A DNA stretch of 8,051 nt, from the NCBI GenBank assembly GCA_023392185.1, contig JAEVZP010000093.1, forward strand, positions 1 through 8,051. Reading direction: 5' to 3'. The stretch comes from Bacteroidota bacterium (lineage in GTDB: Bacteria > Bacteroidota > Bacteroidia > Chitinophagales > Chitinophagaceae). Under the pieces are notes generated by a model, which was not told where the DNA came from, searched no databases, and saw only the letters and a list, made by a program, of their open reading frames with translations. This document shows positions 1 to 4,744 of the stretch, one piece after another. How positions within the stretch are numbered: position 1 is the stretch's first letter; the number at the start of each line of letters is the position of its first letter. A program made the translations under genes and the position numbers.

Positions 1-340
1 CCATCGGGGCTGTCAGACCGTCTGCTTTCGAAAGGTCGTTTTCGCCCGAGCAGGTAGCCATCCAGGAGCGGGCCGGATTGATATAGTACCGCATCTCGTT
101 GCTTTGTTTGAAACCATTGCGGTAATACTGCACACCGGAGAGCGTAACCGACAGCGGGAACCGGTATTCCGGCTCATATTCTACAACCAGCGGCGACTGC
201 TGTAGGGGCGTACCCGTCAGCCGCATAGCGCCGATCAGGGAGCCTTCGCGATGCAGGGCCGCCGGGCGGACCGGAGTGATCTGCGCAAAAAGGCAGGGTG
301 CCTGAAGCAAACAAAAAATACCAACAATCCAGAATTTCAC
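1..340 (-). CDS. Exported protein of unknown function, N-terminal part only
   Basis: Reading leftwards from a GTG at 340-338, the frame stays open for 113 codons to the window edge, so the C-terminus is missing. I chose GTG because an in-frame TGA lies two codons upstream and because translation from it gives a classic signal peptide. That peptide has a short basic start (M-K), a hydrophobic core WIVGIFCLL, and a likely signal peptidase I site after CLFA, before QITPV. The next in-frame ATG would remove the signal. The mature part has the short segments LVVEYEPEYRFPLSVTLSG and MRYYINPARSWMATCSGE. There are no cysteine-box lipoprotein features and no family that I recognise. The protein is probably periplasmic or surface-exposed. 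It is transcribed divergently from the DUF58 gene. Seen: open frame and signal peptide. Inferred: export. Function unknown. Confidence 0.75.
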   Translation of the reverse strand, partial: MKFWIVGIFCLLQAPCLFAQITPVRPAALHREGSLIGAMRLTGTPLQQSPLVVEYEPEYRFPLSVTLSGVQYYRNGFKQSNEMRYYINPARSWMATCSGENDLSKADGLTAPM

Positions 341-386
341 GGCTCAGAAAGTAATCGTCGTTTCGATAGAGGAAGATTTACTGCTT

Positions 387-394
387 CAAAAGTA
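387..394 (-). promoter_or_regulatory. Candidate Bacteroidota -7 promoter box
   Basis: Read on the minus strand this is TACTTTTG, an exact match to the TAnnTTTG -7 consensus of Bacteroidota housekeeping sigma factors. It lies 46 bases upstream of the GTG start of the leftward exported-protein gene, a normal leader length. I could not find a clear TTTG -33 partner at the usual spacing, so the call rests on one eight-base match. Confidence 0.4.
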
Positions 395-406
395 ACCCAA
401 TTCTAA

Positions 407-432
407 AGTGGTTTTACCTTTAAAGGTCCACT
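407..432. repeat. Interrupted inverted repeat in divergent intergenic region
   Basis: A perfect 12-bp palindrome, ACCTTTAAAGGT, occupies 416-427. It is flanked by AGTGG (407-411) and CCACT (428-432), which are also complementary but separated from the left arm by TTTT, so the whole forms a bulged inverted repeat. It sits between the divergent exported-protein and DUF58 genes, just upstream of the candidate leftward -7 box, in a place where a dimeric regulator could bind. The rest of 341-530 shows no gene and no convincing rightward promoter. An operator role is inference. Confidence 0.35.
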
Positions 433-530
433 GGCATTGTATTTAACAACAATTTGGAACAGACTCGTAAGAGCTGTTAAACAGGTTCCGGTAGCTTATT
501 ATTACCGCTTTTGGACCCCTTTGTCTTTGC

Positions 531-1886
531 ATGCCTCCTTCGTCTTTTTTCCGGGATTTTCCGGCCCGCGCCGGCTTCTGGCTGCTCCTGCTCCTGATGC
601 TGGCGCTGTATATCTTCGTGGACCCGCCGCCCTCCCCTACCACAGGCGAGCCGGTCCCCGCCAGCGGGCTGTTAACGCTGGTCAGGACGTTGTTGCAAAT
701 GGGCTTTTTCGTGCTGCTCTCGGCATTGGCGCTTGCCCTCGCTTCCACTACCGCCGCCTGGGTGCGCTTCCGGCATGCCGCTTCGCACAAGGCACAGCAA
801 CTGGAAGTTGCGCTTCTAAACGAAACAGGCACTCGTCACACCTTCCGTATAGTACGCACCGGCGCTTTCTGGCCGTTCTGGGGCGCGGCGCAGACCACCC
901 TTTCCTTTTCAGATGGAGAGACGACCCACCCGGTAGCCTTACGGCTGCAACGCACTTTTTCATGGGGTAAAGAAAGCCGACAGACCGCTACAGGCAACCT
1001 GGAATTGCGCCATATCAAAGAATACCGGCTCCAGGCGGTGCGCTTTTGGTTTCGTGATGCTTTTGGGCTTTTCGCCCTGCCGGTAACAGTGCCCGCTTCA
1101 GAAGTTTTTCTACGCACCCCGGAAGCACTGCCGGGCAACCGCCTGCGCGTGCCCCCACGCCGCGCAACCGAAATGACTGAGCGCGTGGACACCCTGCAGC
1201 GCGTGGAAGGCGATCTCTACAACTCACGCCGGTTTGCCACCGGCGACGACATGCGGCGCATCCTTTGGAGCGTGTATGCCCGCAACCGCGAGCTAATGGT
1301 CCGGATTCCGGAAATTTTTGAGCCTTATGCCTCTGTTTTAACGATATGGGCGGCTTTCAACGCCCGCTTTCCAGCGGCTTTACGCCCCACCGGAGCAGCG
1401 GGGCAAACGGCGCTCGACTTCTACAAGAGCGCGGTCTGGACCCTTTATCAAAACCTGGCAAAAGAGGGGCAGGCGCTGCATTTCCGGATGGCGCAGGGAA
1501 CTGATTTTTCCGGAAGCGGCCCAGTGCGGAACGCGATTGCGGCCGCCCGGTGGGATGCCGAAGAGCCAGATCCGGATGCCCGGGCACAGGTGTGGATTGT
1601 TTCTTCGCTTACCCCCCCCGAAACGCTCCGGAAAATGCTGCAATCGGTTTCCGGAAAAAGAAGCGTGGTGCTGGTGCGCCTCTCCGAAGCTTTTGACCAA
1701 AAGACGCAGGGCAATCTGCTGACACGCCTGTTGTTTCGCGACCGGCGGGACGATCCGCAGGCGCGGCTGCGGCGGGTGGACAACCGGCTGCTGGCGGCCC
1801 ACCTACGCGCGCAGGAAGCGAAACTGGTGGCGACCCTTCAGGATGCCGATAGCCTGACGGCCTTGTGGCCGGAACAGGTGGCTTAG
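531..1886 (+). CDS. DUF58 domain membrane protein
   Basis: This 451-residue protein has two hydrophobic segments near the N-terminus (about residues 15-30 and 48-75), then a soluble region of about 370 residues. Family-defining features are FRDAFGLFALP (about 173-183) and the block RRFATGDDMRRILW (233-246) followed by SVYARNRELMVR. This is the DUF58 signature, usually R-x-Y-x-x-G-D followed by I-D-W-x-x-x-A-R. DUF58 proteins normally continue into a von Willebrand A-like fold with a DxSxS metal site. Here the corresponding strand reads VLTIWAAFNARF and lacks that motif, so metal binding looks lost. The usual partners, a MoxR AAA ATPase and transglutaminase-like genes, are not next to it in this window. 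Start: ATG at 531 is the first that includes the first membrane helix. There is no Shine-Dalgarno motif, as is usual in Bacteroidota. A run of eight C lies in the frame at 1612-1619. Function of the family is poorly defined; a chaperone or assembly role at the membrane is only inferred. Confidence 0.85.
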   Translation: MPPSSFFRDFPARAGFWLLLLLMLALYIFVDPPPSPTTGEPVPASGLLTLVRTLLQMGFFVLLSALALALASTTAAWVRFRHAASHKAQQLEVALLNETGTRHTFRIVRTGAFWPFWGAAQTTLSFSDGETTHPVALRLQRTFSWGKESRQTATGNLELRHIKEYRLQAVRFWFRDAFGLFALPVTVPASEVFLRTPEALPGNRLRVPPRRATEMTERVDTLQRVEGDLYNSRRFATGDDMRRILWSVYARNRELMVRIPEIFEPYASVLTIWAAFNARFPAALRPTGAAGQTALDFYKSAVWTLYQNLAKEGQALHFRMAQGTDFSGSGPVRNAIAAARWDAEEPDPDARAQVWIVSSLTPPETLRKMLQSVSGKRSVVLVRLSEAFDQKTQGNLLTRLLFRDRRDDPQARLRRVDNRLLAAHLRAQEAKLVATLQDADSLTALWPEQVA

Positions 1887-1982
1887 TTTTTTTTGACGGA
1901 ACGATATTTGGAAACGGGGCGGCAAAGGCTTTGCCTTTAGCGCTCAGTTCTTTCTCTTTCCTCCCTTAAAAAAACCAGAACC
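1887..1982 (+). other. Intergenic region with T8 tract and small hairpin
   Basis: Eight T residues (1887-1894) follow the DUF58 stop codon directly. A weak stem, with CTTGT at 1862-1866 and ACAGG at 1874-1878, could make this a poor intrinsic terminator, but the stem is short and sits 8 bases from the T run. A second hairpin, GGCAAA/TTTGCC with loop GGC, lies at 1921-1935 and has no T tail. GATATTTG at 1903-1910 misses the -7 consensus by one base. The leader just before the next start is A-rich (seven A near 1969-1975), a common substitute for a Shine-Dalgarno sequence in this phylum. Confidence 0.3.
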
Positions 1983-2495
1983 ATGGGACTCTTTTCTTTT
2001 ATCCGCGAAGCCGGAAAAAAAATCTTTAAATCCGGCGACGAAGTGCGCCAGGCCGACCCGGCTGCCTCCGCCGAAGCCATTCACCAGCAACAACTGGCGG
2101 CTCTGCGCGCCCACGTGCAAGGCATGGGGCTGAACATCAAAAACCTCGACGTGCGCTTTGACGCAGCCGATGGCGAAGTGGTATTAACCGGCGAAGCCGC
2201 TTCCCGCGCCGACTATGAAAAAGCAGCTTTGATGGCCGGCAACGTAGCCGGCATCTTCAAGGTAGATAACCAGATGACGATTGCTCCGGCAGCACAGGCT
2301 GCGCCGCAGGAAGCCGAAAGCGATACCTACGAAGTGAAGAAAGGTGACACCCTCTGGGCGATTGCCGAACGTTATTATGGCAGTGGCGCCAAATACAAAC
2401 AGATTGTGGAAGCCAATCAGCCGATGATCAAAAACGAAAACGAAATCTATCCGGGACAGGTGCTGCGCATCCCCAGGCAACACGCCCAGAAGTAG
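1983..2495 (+). CDS. kbp: Kbp/YgaU-family BON-LysM protein
   Basis: The 170-residue product matches E. coli Kbp (YgaU, 149 residues) along its whole length. The N-terminus MGLFSFIREAGKKIF parallels MGLFNFVKDAGEKLW. A BON domain follows at about 44-100, with the conserved turn GEVVLTGEA and the ending GIFKVDNQM. A Gln/Ala/Glu-rich linker leads to a C-terminal LysM at about 118-165, with YEVKKGDTLWAIAERYYG and IYPGQVLRIP. There is no signal peptide, in agreement with the cytoplasmic location of E. coli Kbp. In E. coli the protein binds K+ and changes shape on binding, and it is induced by osmotic and stationary-phase stress. Transfer of that role here is by homology. The protein is slightly longer than the enterobacterial form because of the linker and a basic C-terminal tail. 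The start is fixed by the conserved MGLF. Its stop codon lies inside a 28-bp palindrome. Confidence 0.9.
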   Translation: MGLFSFIREAGKKIFKSGDEVRQADPAASAEAIHQQQLAALRAHVQGMGLNIKNLDVRFDAADGEVVLTGEAASRADYEKAALMAGNVAGIFKVDNQMTIAPAAQAAPQEAESDTYEVKKGDTLWAIAERYYGSGAKYKQIVEANQPMIKNENEIYPGQVLRIPRQHAQK

Positions 2496-2519
2496 AGACA
2501 AGGCATGCCTTGTCTCTAC
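2492..2519. repeat. 28-bp perfect palindrome, GTAGAGAC-type REP-like element
   Basis: The left half, GTAGAGACAAGGCA (2492-2505), is followed immediately by its exact reverse complement (2506-2519). The TAG stop codon of the Kbp gene (2493-2495) falls inside the left arm. Palindromes with GTAGAGAC ends and a variable centre are, to my knowledge, recurrent interspersed repeats in cyanobacteria and some Bacteroidota, often lying at gene ends. No T tract follows, so it is not a standard terminator, although the RNA hairpin could stabilise the kbp 3' end. The remaining 51 bases up to 2570 are pyrimidine-rich and show no clear promoter. Confidence 0.75.
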
Positions 2520-2570
2520 AAGGTCTCATATTCTTCTCTAATCCCCGATCTCTCTTAATCCCACTTTTTC

Positions 2571-3164
2571 ATGTTTGAGCAATTTTCAGGCCTCGCCAAC
2601 GAGGTGGTTCCGCAGGCGTTGCCGCAACAGGCACAACAAGAAGGTATTTCGCAGGCCGCTGTCTCGCAGGTAGCTTCCCAAAGTCTTTTTTCCGGTATGC
2701 AGGAAATGCTGCAACAAGGCGGGCCGGGCGCGCTGAAAGGTCTGTTTCAGGGTGCTGCCCAGGGCGATACGTCCAACCCGCAGATGCAGCAAATGACGAA
2801 TCACTTTTCCGGAAATCTCACCAACCAGCTGGGCATCAGTTCCGGGATGGCCAAGACCATTGCGATGGCTGTGATTCCCATGTTGATCTCCCATTTCTTC
2901 AACCGCACCAAAGACCCGAACAACAGTTCGTTTGACATCACCAACATCCTGGGCTCGCTGATGGGCGGCGGGATGGCCGGTGGCCTTGGCGGGATGCTGG
3001 GTGGCAACAGTGGCGGTGGCGGATTGGGCAGCGTGCTGGGCGGGATGCTTGGTGGCGGTGGCGCACCAGCCGCACCGCGGCAACAATCCGGCCTCGGCGG
3101 TATGCTCGACCGGGATGGAGACGGCGATACCGACCTGTCGGACCTGATGGCGATGTTTCGCTAA
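2571..3164 (+). CDS. DUF937-like Gly-rich protein with C-terminal EF-hand loop
   Basis: The 197-residue protein starts with a Gln/Ala-rich, probably helical region (1-75), followed by a helical hydrophobic segment around SSGMAKTIAMAVIPMLISHF (about 91-110). A low-complexity stretch of GGM, GGL and GGN repeats covers about 130-165. The last residues contain D180-R-D182-G-D184-G-D186-T-D188-L-S-D191, a complete 12-residue EF-hand/dockerin-type calcium loop with acidic residues at positions 1, 3, 5, 9 and 12 and Gly at 6. The layout fits the DUF937 family as I know it, in which a short D-x-D-G-D motif near the C-terminus is common. There is no signal peptide. The hydrophobic helix is likely a packing helix rather than a membrane anchor. 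The gene follows kbp on the same strand with 75 bases between, and a strong terminator closes it, so the two may share a transcript. Function unknown; calcium binding is inferred. Confidence 0.65.
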   Translation: MFEQFSGLANEVVPQALPQQAQQEGISQAAVSQVASQSLFSGMQEMLQQGGPGALKGLFQGAAQGDTSNPQMQQMTNHFSGNLTNQLGISSGMAKTIAMAVIPMLISHFFNRTKDPNNSSFDITNILGSLMGGGMAGGLGGMLGGNSGGGGLGSVLGGMLGGGGAPAAPRQQSGLGGMLDRDGDGDTDLSDLMAMFR

Positions 3165-3187
3165 TCCTCACACAATTAAAACAGAAC

Positions 3188-3219
3188 GCCTGCATTTTTC
3201 CGGAAATGCAGGCTTTTTT
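3188..3219 (+). terminator. Strong intrinsic terminator
   Basis: The stem GCCTGCATTT (3188-3197) pairs perfectly with AAATGCAGGC (3204-3213). The loop is TTCCGG, and six T follow (3214-3219). It lies 23 bases after the DUF937-like stop codon and ends that transcript. The loop and adjoining stem bases form the decamer TTTCCGGAAA that is iterated across the window. The remaining intergenic sequence to 3359 holds one more copy of the octamer (3276-3283), an A8 run near 3262, and no promoter that I can defend. Confidence 0.9.
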
Positions 3220-3359
3220 GCGTTTGGATGACCTCCTGATTACGCCTTTTGAGTTCCCTTGAAAAAAAATGCCTTTTCCGGAATTTCCACGACACCTTTT
3301 GGCGCAACTGGACAGTAGCTTTAAGCATCATTTTGAATCCCTAAAAACATTCTTTTTCT

Positions 3360-3890
3360 ATGCAAAAGCTAACCCATTTCAAAGACCAGCCGGAAGCCAT
3401 TGAAAAGGCCCGGAGCGATTACAAGTACCAGCCGGCTTTAACCGAGCGATTGCTGCAACACGAAGGCGATTTTGAGGATATCAATCTCCTGGAAATAACC
3501 CTGTGGAAAACAAACCGCTACCCGGACATTTCCGGACTGATAGCTGCCCTCAACGACCTGCGCCGCGAGTATTCCGACGAAAAAGCAAAAGACGTTTTGC
3601 GGATGATGTTGCACCCGGACCGGCAGGGCTTTCAGCTTCCGATGGCCTCTACGTTCCTCAAGTTTGCCGTTCCGCAGCACTGCGCCATTATTGACCAGCG
3701 GGCGTACCGGATTTTGATGGACGTGGATTGTCTCAAGCCCAAAAGCGGTGTAGAAGCGCAGGTTAATCTGTATTTTGACTATCTCCAAAAGCTTCGGGAG
3801 ACGGTTGGCGAGTACGGAATCACGTTTGAGGAAGCCGACCGCGTTTTGTATCAGTTGGATAAAACCCACAATCATGCCCACAAGATCTAA
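3360..3890 (+). CDS. HhH-GPD-like fold protein of unknown function
   Basis: The 176-residue product has the pattern I associate with small, uncharacterised relatives of the HhH-GPD base-excision glycosylases. It shows LLEITLWKTNRY (about 44-55), then GFQLPMASTFLKFAVPQH (about 90-107) in the place of the helix-hairpin-helix, then CAIIDQRAYRIL (109-120). The Asp in IID (D112) corresponds to the conserved catalytic Asp of the fold. The hairpin Lys of bifunctional enzymes is absent (LPMAS), so AP-lyase activity is not expected. The full glycosylase is longer than 200 residues, so this is a compact form. The ATG at 3360 begins a charged, helical N-terminus; no ribosome-binding motif is visible. 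The last 17 bases overlap the next gene, which implies translational coupling. The fold assignment is from pattern memory only and could be wrong. Confidence 0.5.
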   Translation: MQKLTHFKDQPEAIEKARSDYKYQPALTERLLQHEGDFEDINLLEITLWKTNRYPDISGLIAALNDLRREYSDEKAKDVLRMMLHPDRQGFQLPMASTFLKFAVPQHCAIIDQRAYRILMDVDCLKPKSGVEAQVNLYFDYLQKLRETVGEYGITFEEADRVLYQLDKTHNHAHKI

Positions 3891-4653
3891 CGCGCCCATT
3901 CAACTTTTCTTTGACGGCTATTGCCCCGAAAGCCTGATGGAGGGCAAGCGGGTGGAAATGCGGCTCAACGACGATGATTTTTGGGAAAGCGAAGCCACCG
4001 GCCTGCAGATGAGCGTTTTTCCGCCATACGCAGCTATTTTGCCCTGGCGTGGAAAAGGGAACTTCCGCAGTTCCGGCGAGGGGGCGTCTGATTCCTGCAC
4101 TGGTTTGGTGATGACGTATTCCTCTACCGAAAAAGGCCATGAAACATTTCCGGATGAGACCAATCCACTCCGAAGCTGGGATGATTTTCGCGCTTGCCTG
4201 AACACGGTTTTTCCTTCGGAAGAAGCCTACGAAGCAGGAATCCACACTGATTTTAATGCACCGGAATTGGTGTTGCAAAAAAGCCAACTGACCGCGAGGG
4301 ACCGAAGTGAAGTGGAAAGTCTCCTGGTGCTTTTTTCGGCCTGGGCAGCGGCACAAGCGCAAAGCAGCCCGGACAGGAGTTGGGCGTTTGAGGCGTTTCA
4401 CGAAGCGCTTTACGACCAGAAAATCATTTTTAGTTACGACTGGCCCGGTTGGATTAAAGGGAAAGGAGACCTGAACCGCCAAAACTTTGACTTCTCAAAA
4501 AGTACGCTGACAGAACTCTCCATGTACCTCACCATGATTTTCCGGGCCGACCGTTTTTCGGAGGGAACCATTCAGCAGTTCTATGACAATGGCGTACTTC
4601 AAAAGATTTTTAGCGCGTTGTTGCCGGCGTGGGAAAGGGAAACCGGAAAATGA
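3874..4653 (+). CDS. Protein with DUF6508-like C-terminus, overlapping the upstream gene
   Basis: I place the start at the ATG at 3874, giving 259 residues (MPTRSNAPIQLFFDGYCPE). The frame is open further upstream to an ATG at 3775, but that 33-residue extension lies wholly inside the upstream gene and is basic and unlike the rest. The N-terminal part (about 8-60) has RVEMRLNDDDFWESEATGL and ends near ILPWRGKGNF. I do not recognise it. The C-terminal half contains AFEAFHEALYDQKIIFSYDW (about 168-187) and LTMIFRADRFSEGTIQQFY (about 215-233), which resemble DUF6508: an F-x-x-A-L-Y and D-W block, then L-T-x-I-x-R-x-x-R-F-x-x-G. There is no signal peptide or membrane segment. It overlaps its upstream neighbour by 17 bases and converges on the pyruvate carboxylase gene. 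Function unknown. Confidence 0.7.
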   Translation: MPTRSNAPIQLFFDGYCPESLMEGKRVEMRLNDDDFWESEATGLQMSVFPPYAAILPWRGKGNFRSSGEGASDSCTGLVMTYSSTEKGHETFPDETNPLRSWDDFRACLNTVFPSEEAYEAGIHTDFNAPELVLQKSQLTARDRSEVESLLVLFSAWAAAQAQSSPDRSWAFEAFHEALYDQKIIFSYDWPGWIKGKGDLNRQNFDFSKSTLTELSMYLTMIFRADRFSEGTIQQFYDNGVLQKIFSALLPAWERETGK

Positions 4654-4660
4654 GATTGAA

Positions 4661-4729
4661 CACGGATGAAACGGATGTTCACGGATTCCCGCAGATTTTC
4701 CATCGGTGAAAATCTGCGGGAATCCGTGA
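4661..4729. repeat. CACGGAT direct repeats and long hairpin between convergent genes
   Basis: ACGGAT occurs three times at 9-10 base spacing (4662, 4671 and 4681); the first and third copies are CACGGAT. The third begins the left arm of a perfect 22-bp stem, 4679-4700 with 4708-4729, around a 7-base loop CATCGGT. Read on the other strand it contains ATCCGTG and ATCCGTTTCATCCGTG. Strings of this kind recur in intergenic DNA of Bacteroidota and other phyla as REP-like repeats, to my knowledge. It lies in the 91-base gap between two genes that converge, and could terminate or protect both transcripts even though neither side has a good T run. A copy of TTTCCGGAAA follows at 4734-4743, touching the pyruvate carboxylase stop codon. 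Confidence 0.75.
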
Positions 4730-4744
4730 GCAATTTCCGGAAAT

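Noticed and set aside
198..216. TGTAGGGGCGTACCC, which resembles the end of an interspersed repeat
   Set aside because: It lies in frame in the exported-protein gene and has no matching inverted partner nearby.
437..970. A 177-codon frame starting upstream of the DUF58 gene
   Set aside because: Most of it overlaps the DUF58 frame out of phase, it reads as Arg/His/Pro-rich noise, and the DUF58 protein has clear family motifs and membrane helices.
1862..1894. Intrinsic terminator at the end of the DUF58 gene
   Set aside because: The T8 run is good, but the only stem is five pairs with a wobble and ends 8 bases before the Ts; kept only as a note.
3775..3873. Upstream extension of the DUF6508-like protein to the ATG at 3775
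   Set aside because: The 33 extra residues are basic, unlike the rest, and lie entirely within the preceding gene; the ATG at 3874 with a 17-base overlap is the more natural start.
4679..4729. CRISPR-like repeat in the convergent gap
   Set aside because: There are only three short ACGGAT units with 9-10 base spacing, no spacer-sized gaps and no cas genes; it fits a REP-like hairpin better.
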